NCBI GenBank assembly: GCA_050251615.1
Contig: JBFWMM010000022.1
Coordinates: 1 to 46,012 of the forward strand
From: Sedimentisphaera sp050251615
GTDB taxonomy: Bacteria > Planctomycetota > Phycisphaerae > Sedimentisphaerales > Sedimentisphaeraceae
Reading direction: 5' to 3'
DNA: 46,012 nucleotides
The notes under the pieces are model-generated. The model searched no databases and was not told the origin of the DNA. It saw nothing but the letters and a program-made list of their open reading frames with translations. Below are positions 15,797 to 25,000 of this stretch, piece after piece; position 1 is the first letter of the stretch, and each line of letters begins with the position of its first letter. Made by a program: the position numbers and the translations under genes.

Positions 15797-18361
15797 TTAT
15801 TTGAAAGCCGCCCTGTAGAGTTCTTCGATCTCTTTGATGAGCGGGTACCTCGGATTGCAGCCTGTGCATTGGTCGTCAAAGGCCTGCTCGCTCAGCTTCT
15901 CAAGCTTGATTTCAAACTCCTTTTCAGCTACCCCGCATTCAGAGATAGTGGCCGGCAGCTCCACCTCCGCCCTGAGCGCCTCAAACGCCTTGATAAAGTT
16001 CTCTATCTTTTCGTCCTCTGTTTTACCGCCGAGGCCGAGGTAGTCGGCAATCTTCGCATATCTCATCTTAGCCACAGGGTGGGTATATTGCGAAAACGCG
16101 GCCTGCTTGAGAGGCGCATCGGTCGCGTTATAGCGAATGACATGCGGTAGTAGCAGAGCATTTGCAACGCCGTGAGAAATGTGGAAAGTCGAGCCGAGTT
16201 TATGCGCCATAGAGTGGCAGAGGCCCAGAAAAGCATTCGCAAACGCCATCCCCGACATGGTCGCGGCATTGTGCACCTTCTCTCTCGCCTTAACGTTCGT
16301 TTTGCCCTCAGCATAGGCGAGAGGCAGATACTTGAACAGAATACGCAGGCTCTCGAGGGCGAGGCCGTTGGTATAGTCTGTCGCCGTAACCGCGGCGATA
16401 GCCTCAACCGCATGCGTTACCGCATCAATACCGGAAGCTGCGGTAAGGCTTTTCGGCATGCTCATTACAAGCGCCGCATCGACAATAGCGATATCGGGCG
16501 TAAGCTCATAATCGGCAATCGGGTACTTCATGCCCTCTTTGTCGTCAGTGATAACGGAAAACGGAGTAACCTCCGAGCCTGTTCCGCTGGTTGTCGGTAT
16601 GGCAACCATCTTAGCCTTCTTGCCCATCTCGGGGAACTTTACAATCCTCTTGCGAATATCCATAAACCTCATCGCAAGATCCTTGAAGCTGATGTCGGGG
16701 TACTCATACATCATCCACATTATCTTAGCGGCATCTATCGGTGAGCCGCCGCCGAGCGCGATGACGGTATCAGGCTTGAACCTGTTGAACACTTCAAGCC
16801 CCCTGCGAACCGTGGAAAGATCAGGATCCGGCTTGATATCATAGAAAATCTCATACTCTATGCCCATATCCTCAAGCACATTTGTTACCTTATCGGCGAT
16901 ATTCAGGTCAACAAGCGGCTTATCGGTAACAAGAACCGCCCTTTTACGGTCTTTGAGCTCGCCAAGCGCAATCTCAAGGCAGTTGTACTTGAAGTAAACC
17001 TGCGGCGGAACCCTGAACCAGAGCATATTTTCTCTCCTCTCGGCAATAGTCTTTATGTTTAAGAGGTGCTTCACACCCACATTCTCACTCACGCTGTTTC
17101 CGCCCCAGCTCCCGCAACCAAGAGTCAGAGAAGGCTCAAGCTTGAAGTTGTAGAGGTCTCCGATGGCCCCCTGCGAAGAGGGCATATTAACGAGCGTGCG
17201 CCCGGTCTTCATGGTCTTGCCGAATTTGCGGACGCGGCTTTCATTTGCAGGGTCGGTGTAAAGAACGGAGGTGTGCCCCATTCCGCCATACTGGACCATC
17301 TGAACCGCCCTTTCAAGCGCCTGGTCAAAGTCTTTCACCTTGAACATAGCCAGAACGGGAGAAAGCTTCTCGCGGCTGAACGGCTCGACATCGCCCACCT
17401 TTTCAACCTCGGCGATAAGCACCTTTGCGTTATCGTCAACCTTCACGCCCGCCATCTCGGCTATCTTCGCTGCCGGCTGGCCGACAATCTGAGTGTTGAG
17501 CTTGCCGTCGATAACAATCGTATCGGCTACGAGCTTTCTGTTTTTTTTGTTGAGAATGTGCGCTCCGCGAAGCTCAAGCTCCTTCTTTACCTGCTCATAC
17601 ACAGCCTCGCAGACGATTATTCCCTGCTCGGAAGCACAGATAAGGCCGTTGTCGAACGTCTTGCTCAAAAGCACAGAGCTTACCGCCATCTCAATATCAC
17701 AGGTTTCATCAATCACAACAGGCGTATTACCGCTACCTACACCTATCGCGGGCTTTCCGGATGAATACGCCGCACGTACCATGCCTCCGCCACCTGTTGC
17801 CAGAATCAGCGCAATATCAGGATGTGTCATAAGCTCCTGGCTCGACTGAACCGTGGGCTCCGCTATCCAGCCGATAAGCCCATCTGGCGCCCCCGCTTCA
17901 ACGGCGGCCTTGAGGATGATATTGGCCGCTTCCACCGTACAATTCTTTGCTCTGGGGTGCGGAGAAAAGATGATGGCGTTTCTCGTTTTAAGGGCGAGAA
18001 GAGATTTGAATATGGCGGTAGAGGTAGGGTTGGTTGTCGGGATGATGCCCGCAATTACCCCCACAGGCTCGGCCACCTTGATTATTCCGCTCCCTCTGTC
18101 ATGCTCGATAACGCCGCAGGTTTTTGTGTCGCGGAACTTGTTGTAAACAAATTCACTCGCGAAGTGGTTCTTGATAACCTTGTCCTCCAGGACACCCATA
18201 CCTGTTTCATTGTATGCGTTTTTGGCCAGCGGAATTCGCGCATTATTAGCAGCAACCGCTGCCTTGTAAAAGATAAAGTCCACCTTTTCCTGGTCAAATT
18301 CGGCAAACAGGGCCTGCGCCGCCTTTGACTTTTCAATTGTTTTGTTCAGCTTCGTATCCAT
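15797..18361 (-). CDS. adhE: Bifunctional acetaldehyde-CoA / alcohol dehydrogenase AdhE
   Basis: Reduces acetyl-CoA to acetaldehyde and then ethanol, regenerating NAD in fermentation. AdhE forms filaments called spirosomes. 854 residues, near the usual 860-890. Residues 1-440 are the aldehyde dehydrogenase half, with the nucleophile Cys in DNGLICASEQ and the cofactor segment GVGSGNTPVVIDE. Residues about 450-854 are the iron-dependent alcohol dehydrogenase half, with ALGGGSPIDAAKIMW, IPTTSGTGSEVTPFSVI and the metal-binding histidines in GLCHSMAHKLG and ISHGVANALLLPHVI. Both halves look intact. A 56-codon gene lies 38 bases upstream on the same strand, and both appear to be driven by one promoter with a Rex-like site. 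The adhE start has only a weak GGAT ribosome site. Confidence 0.97.
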   Translation of the reverse strand: MDTKLNKTIEKSKAAQALFAEFDQEKVDFIFYKAAVAANNARIPLAKNAYNETGMGVLEDKVIKNHFASEFVYNKFRDTKTCGVIEHDRGSGIIKVAEPVGVIAGIIPTTNPTSTAIFKSLLALKTRNAIIFSPHPRAKNCTVEAANIILKAAVEAGAPDGLIGWIAEPTVQSSQELMTHPDIALILATGGGGMVRAAYSSGKPAIGVGSGNTPVVIDETCDIEMAVSSVLLSKTFDNGLICASEQGIIVCEAVYEQVKKELELRGAHILNKKNRKLVADTIVIDGKLNTQIVGQPAAKIAEMAGVKVDDNAKVLIAEVEKVGDVEPFSREKLSPVLAMFKVKDFDQALERAVQMVQYGGMGHTSVLYTDPANESRVRKFGKTMKTGRTLVNMPSSQGAIGDLYNFKLEPSLTLGCGSWGGNSVSENVGVKHLLNIKTIAERRENMLWFRVPPQVYFKYNCLEIALGELKDRKRAVLVTDKPLVDLNIADKVTNVLEDMGIEYEIFYDIKPDPDLSTVRRGLEVFNRFKPDTVIALGGGSPIDAAKIMWMMYEYPDISFKDLAMRFMDIRKRIVKFPEMGKKAKMVAIPTTSGTGSEVTPFSVITDDKEGMKYPIADYELTPDIAIVDAALVMSMPKSLTAASGIDAVTHAVEAIAAVTATDYTNGLALESLRILFKYLPLAYAEGKTNVKAREKVHNAATMSGMAFANAFLGLCHSMAHKLGSTFHISHGVANALLLPHVIRYNATDAPLKQAAFSQYTHPVAKMRYAKIADYLGLGGKTEDEKIENFIKAFEALRAEVELPATISECGVAEKEFEIKLEKLSEQAFDDQCTGCNPRYPLIKEIEELYRAAFK

Positions 18362-18399
18362 ATATTAGTATCCGTGTATTTATGTTCTATTGTTTATGT

Positions 18400-18570
18400 T
18401 CAGTTGATTGCATTAAAAGACTTCAGCCAGTTGAGCTGCTCCTGATTAAGGGCAGCATCGAATTTACCGGCAGCATTCTTTGTCGATTTAGAACAAGAAC
18501 CACTTACAGAGTTGGCCATGTTGCGTGGCTTGCGTTCTGTGTAATATGATTTCAAATCAAATCTCTTCAT
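18400..18570 (-). CDS. Small uncharacterised protein upstream of adhE (56 residues)
   Basis: Reading frame ATG 18568-18570 to TGA 18400-18402. The product starts MKRFDLKSYYTERKP and ends NQEQLNWLKSFNAIN. GGAG lies 7 bases before the ATG, and a strong promoter lies about 70 bases upstream with nothing else to express before adhE. It contains one Trp, one Cys and several Lys/Arg, with a low-complexity Ser/Lys/Asn middle, and has no signal peptide or membrane segment. I do not recognise the family. It lies 38 bases before adhE, so it is probably co-transcribed and may act as a leader peptide or a small partner or regulator of AdhE. Support comes from position, ribosome site and promoter, not from homology. 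Confidence 0.6.
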   Translation of the reverse strand: MKRFDLKSYYTERKPRNMANSVSGSCSKSTKNAAGKFDAALNQEQLNWLKSFNAIN

Positions 18571-18640
18571 AATTCTGCTCCGTATTTAAGTTGGTTAAGT
18601 GTTTATCAGAGAGCCGCAACCCGTTTGCCTTTCCCTGTGT

Positions 18641-18658
18641 TCGATAACATATTATCAA
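18641..18658 (-). promoter_or_regulatory. Rex-like operator over the adhE promoter
   Basis: On the minus strand TTGATAATATGTTATCGA, compared with the Rex consensus TTGTTAANNNNTTAACAA: 6 of 7 positions match in the left half and 5 of 7 in the right. The inner arms GATAA/TTATC are a perfect inverted repeat. The site covers the whole -10 and the predicted start, where a repressor would block transcription. Rex senses NADH/NAD and represses adhE in many anaerobes, which fits. No rex gene is in the window. Confidence 0.5.
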
Positions 18659-18676
18659 TCTTTTGCTACAAGTCAA
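18649..18676 (-). promoter_or_regulatory. Sigma70-like promoter of the small gene and adhE
   Basis: On the minus strand TTGACT (18671-18676), a 16-base spacer and TAATAT (18649-18654), with TG just before the -10. The predicted start is near 18642, giving a leader of about 70 bases to the small gene. Confidence 0.75.
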
Positions 18677-18797
18677 CACTTTATCTTACGTTATTCTTAT
18701 TTTGTTGTTCTTATTTTTCACATAAACACATTTAACGAGCCCGCCCCCTGCCCCACAGCAGAAAATTCATTTCCTGTAGCCATAGAAAAAAACACAA

Positions 18798-18825
18798 TTG
18801 AATGAACTGCGGATATCAGTACAAT
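18798..18825 (+). promoter_or_regulatory. Sigma70-like promoter inside the left repeat, probably driving the giant gene
   Basis: TTGAAT (18798-18803), a 16-base spacer and TACAAT (18820-18825), identical in both hexamers and spacing to the aroDE promoter. The predicted start is near 18832, leaving a leader of about 178 bases that contains the aroD relic before the giant gene ATG. Confidence 0.65.
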
Positions 18826-18884
18826 CTATTCAGTGCCCTTTACGGGCGAAACGTTTACACGAAACGATGTTCAGTGGCTTTAGA

Positions 18885-18980
18885 CAACTTTGTTTATCCT
18901 CGCAGGTTTGCAAAAAGACAAATCAGCGTAATTTGAGGTATTTTGATAACGCCTCGTATTCCGGCGCTGATGTCATCGAA
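18885..18980 (+). pseudogene. Relic of the aroD 5' end (start codon lost)
   Basis: In the frame matching AroDE, 14 of 31 residues of the 3-dehydroquinate dehydratase N-terminus are still identical, including VCxKT, RY-D-A and SGAxxIE. The position matching the AroDE ATG is CAA (Gln), so it cannot start, and similarity stops after about 32 codons. The catalytic region was never present or is lost. The open frame that runs through this stretch from 18798 starts inside the promoter and is not considered a gene. Confidence 0.75.
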
Positions 18981-19009
18981 GCTGATGAGCAGTTTTCAGT
19001 CGGGGTTGT

Positions 19010-22000
19010 ATGAATAGTACAAGGTGTTTGTGTTCAGTCGCAATTTTATCGCTGTCGTTTTGTCTTACCTCTTTCGGCGCCGACAGCGTTGTTGTCTTCA
19101 ATGAAATAATGTATCATCCTTCCGCGCTCCAGACAAGCGGGGAGTGGGTGGAACTGCACAACCAGATGGCGGTTGACGTGGATATGTCGGGTTGGCGCAT
19201 TAAAGGCGGCATTGAGTACCGCTTTCCCGAAGGCACTTTCCTGAAAGGCGGCGGTTATTTGCTTGTTGGCGAAAACCCGGCGGCTCCGGAATTAACCGGG
19301 GCACTTGGCCCCTTTGACGGGCAGCTGTCCAACAGCGGCGAATCGTTGCGGCTGGAAAACAGAGGCGGGCGCACAATGGACGAGATTGAATACAACGACA
19401 AAGGCGCCTGGCCTGTTGCTGCAGATGGTAGCGGTGTTACTCTGGCGAAAAGAGAGAAGAATCTGGCGAGCGCAGGAGCGGAGAATTGGAGTTGGAGCGA
19501 ACAGGTCGGCGGAACGCCCGGAACGGAAAACTTTTCGGTTATCGATATGAGGCCGAGGCGCTCGGAGTTGATAACCGCAGGCGGACTGTGGCGATATGAT
19601 GTTTCAGGCACCTACCCGGGGCTACTCTGGCAACAAACCGCCTACGACGACAGCGCCTGGCAGGAAGGACAGGCAGGCTTTTACAGCGGCAGCAATCTTT
19701 ACAGCAACGAACCGGAAACCATCCCCACCCTTTTCAGCACGGGCGTAAACGACAACGGCAATCTTCTGGTGCCCGGACAAGCAGACCCGCATTACAGTTT
19801 TGTTGCAAACGGCGAGCCGCTGATTGCGATGCAGAATCATCCGGCATGGCTTGCCAACGACGCAGAGAGCCTGTGGGTTGGATTCGGTGCGCAGGGAACA
19901 GACGCTCAGCCGGCGGGGCAATTCAGCGTAGCCACGACATTTGACTTGACGGGTTTTGACCCCGCAACAGCTTCGATTACATTGTATCTTTCAGTGGACA
20001 ACCGCATAGACGATGTTCTGATCAACGGCGCAAGCAGCGGCATCACCTGCGCCAACTATGCGTCATGGACAGGCCCTTATGTGATTAACTCCGGATTCAT
20101 CGATGGCATCAACGAACTTGAGTTTGTTTTCGTAAATGAAGGAGATTCGCCGAATCCCGCGGGGATGCGTGCGAAAATGCAGGGCAGCGCCAATGCCATT
20201 GGCGGCAGAACCGAGCTGACAAGCACCCCGTTAACGAGCTGTTTCAGAACATCTTTTCAGTACGAAATCCCTGATTCCACTGCGCTTGAGCTAAATCTGG
20301 AAGCTCTGATTGATGACGGCGCCGTTTTTTATCTCAACGGCACGGAGATTTACCGCGTCAATATGCCTGCCGGCACGCCGAGCTACGCAGATTTGGCCGT
20401 GGAGGATATGACAGAGCCCTATGACACAGGCGAGATTGCGCTTGCCGCTGATTCTCTGACCGGTGGGCTCAATGTGCTGGCAGTGGAGCTGCATCAGGCT
20501 CCGGGCGGCCTTGACGACCTTTTCTTCCTGTCGGGTTTGTCTGTAACGGAAACTCCCGTTCGACTGTCCGGAGAAATCAAGGTTGCGTTTAACGAAGTTG
20601 CCGCGGGCACAGCCGGTTCTTTCTTTCTGGAGCTGGCAAACTACGGCACCGAAACAATCGACTTGACGGATATGGTGATTGAGGTAGCGGGGACAGTAAA
20701 TGCCCAATACCGGTTTGCGGCTGAGACACTCGGAGCCGGAGAGTATCGCGTACTTACCGAATCGGAGCTTGGTTTTTCACCTGCCGCAGGCGACCGCACC
20801 TTTTTATTCGCGCCCCAAGGCACCTCTGTCCTGGATGCGGCTTTGATTAAGGACGCTCTTCAAGGCAGATTGGCGCAAGGCTTAACCCGCTGGTATTACC
20901 CTGTGACTGCCTCGCCCGGGCAGGATAACGACATATCGCTCAACAACGATATCGTCATCAATGAGATTATGTACCACAGGGGAGAAACTCCCCCAAGAGC
21001 GGGTGAATACGCAGACAGCATCATTGTGCCCGCGGGAGCGGAGGCATCGGTGATTGTCCCGTCTGACAACTCGCTCGGAACAAGCTGGACAGGCGCAGAG
21101 CCGTTCGATGATTCGGCATGGACAGCAGGCGCCGGCAGCACAACCGGAATCGGTTATGACAAGGAAACCGACTATCAGGCAGACTTGGGGACGAACATCT
21201 ATTCGGAGATTTACGGTGTACGCCAGTCATTTTACGCACGTATTCCGTTTACTTTGCCTGCCCTGAACCCCATCGAGACAATGACGCTCAAGATCAAGTA
21301 TGATGATGGATTCGCCGCATATCTGAACGGACAGAAAATCGCAGAGCGCAACGCCCCCGATTATCCCGCCTTCAACAGCGCCGCGAGCGCTTCACATGAA
21401 TCATACGGCTACGAAACAATCGATGTCTCGGCGTATGCGGGCAGCCTCAGAGAGGGCGAAAACATCCTCGCGATTCACGGTTTGAATTACGGGCTTGTAA
21501 GCTCTGACCTGCTTATCCTGCCGGAGCTTTCGATTCATCAGGAGGTAACCGCGCCAACCGATGCCGACGAATCGGATGAGGAATGGATTGAGCTGTACAA
21601 CAGGGGCAGCGAACCGGTTGACCTGACCGGCTGGGCAATTGAAGGAGACGTTGAGTACTATTTTGCGCCAGGCTCGATTGTTGAAGCCGGTGCTTATCTC
21701 GTTATCGCGAGGGACAGCGCCCTGCTATCGGCCAAGTACCCGTCGATTGCGATTGCGGGCGACTTTGGCGGGCGCCTGTCAAACTCAGGCGCAATGGTTA
21801 CCCTGCTCGACTCAAACGGCAATCCCGCCGATGAGGTGCTCTATTACGATGACAAGCCCTGGCCTGTGGAGGCAGATGGTTACAGCGCCAGCCTGGAGCT
21901 GGTGAATCCCGATAGCGATAATATGAACGCCCAATCCTGGCAGGCCAGCGATGAAAGCGCAAAAAGCACATGGAAGACTTACTCCTATCGGGGAATTGCT

Positions 22001-25000
22001 CAAGCCAGCTCCATTTCCTCGCCCGACTCCCAATGGCGTGAGTTTGTTATGGGGTTGCTGGACGCGGGGCAATTGCTTCTGGACGACATCAGCGTTATCG
22101 AAGATCCCGACGGCTCGGCAATTCAGTTAATTCAAAACGGCGCTTTCGAGACAACCCCCTCTGATGACAAGTGGCGCATACTGGGAACCCACCGCCACAG
22201 CACAGTCATAGCTGACCCGGGCAACGCGGCCAACCATGTACTTCAGCTCAACGCTACCGGCCCGACAGAACATATGCACAACCACATTGAAACGACATTT
22301 GCCAACGGCCGCAGTATAGTGAACGGCAACGAGTATGAAATATCATTCCGCGCAAAGTGGATTTCAGGCTCCAACCAACTCAACACGCGCCTGTATTTCA
22401 ACCGTCTGGCGAGAACCACCCTCATTGACAAACCGCAGCGAAGCGGCACCCCCGGACAGCAGAATTCACGCTATCTTGCCAACCCCGGACCCGTTTTCTC
22501 AGGTATGATTCATCAGCCGGCGGTTCCGAAGGACTATGAGTCAACGGTAGTTTCCGTAAGGGCCTCTGACCCTGACGGAATCTCACAGGCCGCTTTGTAC
22601 TGGCGGCTTGACGGAGGAGACTGGAGTGTCGAGGCGATGTCTGAAAGCGATGGGATATTTGAGGGTACTATTGAGCCACAGCCTGCGGCTTCGGTGGTTC
22701 AGTTCTTTATTCTGGCTGCTGACATGAACGGAGCCATCTCGTTTTATCCTGAGGCCGGTCCCGATTCAAGGGCCCTCTACAGAGTTGATGACGGCCTCGC
22801 AGCCACAAACGGGCTGCACAACCTCCGCATTCTCACAACGGCAGAAGACGACGCCTGGATGCATACGGACATAAATGTGATGAGCAATGACCGCCTCGGC
22901 GCAACGGTAATTTACGATGAGGATGAAATTTTCTACAATGTAGGTGTGCGCTTGAAGAGCAGCCAGCATCACCGCACAGTTGCAAGCGATGTGGGCTTTA
23001 ATCTCGCTTTCCCCGCCGACCACCTCTTCCGCGGCGTACATAAGACTGTCGCAATCGACCGCTCGGAGGGCAACGGCACGGGGCAACGCGAAGTCCTGAT
23101 CAATCAGGCGATGAATCAGGGCAACTCGGTTATCAGCAAATACTCCGACCTTGTGAAAGTTATGCCGCTGCGAGCCGAACACACAAGCGCCGCCGAGATG
23201 CAGCTGGCGCGTTTCAATGATGTGTATCTGGACGACCAGTTCGATAACGGCAGCGAAGGCAATCTGTATGAGTATGAGTTTGTTTACTACCCCCTCTACA
23301 CAATCGGCGGCGAGGAGGATTACAAGCTCCCACTGCCCGATGGAGTGGAATGGAACAACCCGATAATCTATCTCGGTGCGGACAAGGAGAACTACCGCTG
23401 GACATATCTTGGTAAAAACAATCGCGCGAGTGATTCATATGAACGTCTGATTGACTTCACAGCCGCCTTCGGGGACGCTTCGAGCGCATACTACAACACT
23501 CTCCCCGATATAATCGATATTGAGCAGTGGCTCGCATCATTTGCGATTACCGTCGCCAGCGGAGCTTCTGACAACTACGGCGCGGATGGCTCCGGCCATA
23601 ATGCGATGCTGTATGTAAGGCCGTCGGACGGGCGAGTTCTATTCCTCCCGCACGACTTGGACCTCTATCCGGCCAGCCCGTATCAAAACTCGATTGTTCC
23701 CAACAGCGACCTCAGCAAAATAATTGCGGTTGCCGCGTACGAAAGGCTGTATTACGGGCATCTCTATCACCTTCTCACGACAGGCTGGAATCAGGAATAT
23801 ATGTCGTATTGGGCTGACCTTTTCGGCCGGCTTCTACCCGGCCAGAACTTCACATCTCACCTCTCGTTTATCGACCAGCGAAGCCAATACCTGCTTTCGG
23901 AAATCAGTAACCGCGTGGCGCCGCAGTACCCGTTCGAAATTACAGAACCGAATATGGTTGTTGATACCGATTATGCACAGGTGAGCGGAACGGGCTGGAT
24001 TGATGTTCATGAAGTTTACCTCGACGGCATTGATACCCCGCTTGATTTGGAATGGACGGCCGAAGGCAGCGGCTCTTCGCGTATTTTCAAATGGAAAGCG
24101 ACTGTTCCGCTGGAACCCGGTGTTAACGAGCTTCTGTTCAAAGCTTACGGCTTCAGGGGCGAGCTGATTGCTCAGGATATGGTTACCGTTACCTCGACGA
24201 TGCAGGAACGGCCTTTGCGCGAGTTCCTGAAGGTTACCGAGATTATGTACAATCCCGTTGGAGGCAGTGATTATGAGTTTGTCGAGCTGACCAATACAGG
24301 GCCGATTCCGCTTGAGCTGACAAATCTTGTTTTCACTGAGGGCATTGAGTTTGCCTTTGCGGGAAGCAGCATAACCGAGCTTGCACCGGACGAGAGCGTT
24401 GTCATAGCAGGGGACGCCGCGGCCTTCTCGGCTCGCTACCCGTCCGCTTCGTTTGCCATTGCAGGCGAGTTTACGGGCAAACTGGACAATGACGGTGAGA
24501 CGCTGGCCATACTGGGGCAGTGGGGTGCTGCGGTACTTTCATTCACTTACGATGATGCCCGCGGCTGGCCGCTTGCCGCAGACGGAGCCGGCCACTCACT
24601 CGTACCCCAAGAAGAAGTAGCGAATTATTCTCCCGACTACGGCGCCGCCTGGAGAGCAAGCAGCTACATAAACGGCTCGCCCGCGCAGGCTGACCCTGCA
24701 AAACCTGAGTCTGTTCTGTTGAATGAAATCACAGCTCACACCGATTATTCGGACGCCGCCCGACCGGAATATGACTCCAACGACTGGATAGAGCTTTACA
24801 ACCCCGCTTCCGGCTCTATGACCCTGACAGCAGGTAATTGGTTCCTCAGCGACGATGCGGACAACTTGAAGAAATGGGCTCTGCCTCAAACCGTTATAAC
24901 TTCCGGCGGCCGAGTCTCCTTTGATGAAGTGAGCGGATTCCACAACCCCATCACCTCCGGCTTCGGCCTGGACAAGTCCGGCGAGGAAGTGTACCTTTCT

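Larger units (their letters stand above)
18789..18981 (+). repeat. Diverged direct repeat, left copy (duplicate of aroDE promoter and 5' end)
   Basis: Aligns without a gap at a constant offset of 7104 bases with 25893-26085. Landmarks matching at exactly that offset: AACACAATTGAATGA, TACAATCTA, GTTTG followed by AAAAGAC, and TTCCGGCGC. The TTGAAT/TACAAT promoter is intact. Similarity ends about 29 bases before the start of the giant gene. The rest of the interval 18680-18788 is AT-rich, with no gene seen. Confidence 0.85.

Noticed and set aside
18798..19013. 71-codon plus-strand frame just before the giant gene
   Set aside because: Its start codon lies inside the duplicated promoter, and its sequence is the decayed aroDE promoter and 5' end in the matching frame. 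It is a relic, not a gene.
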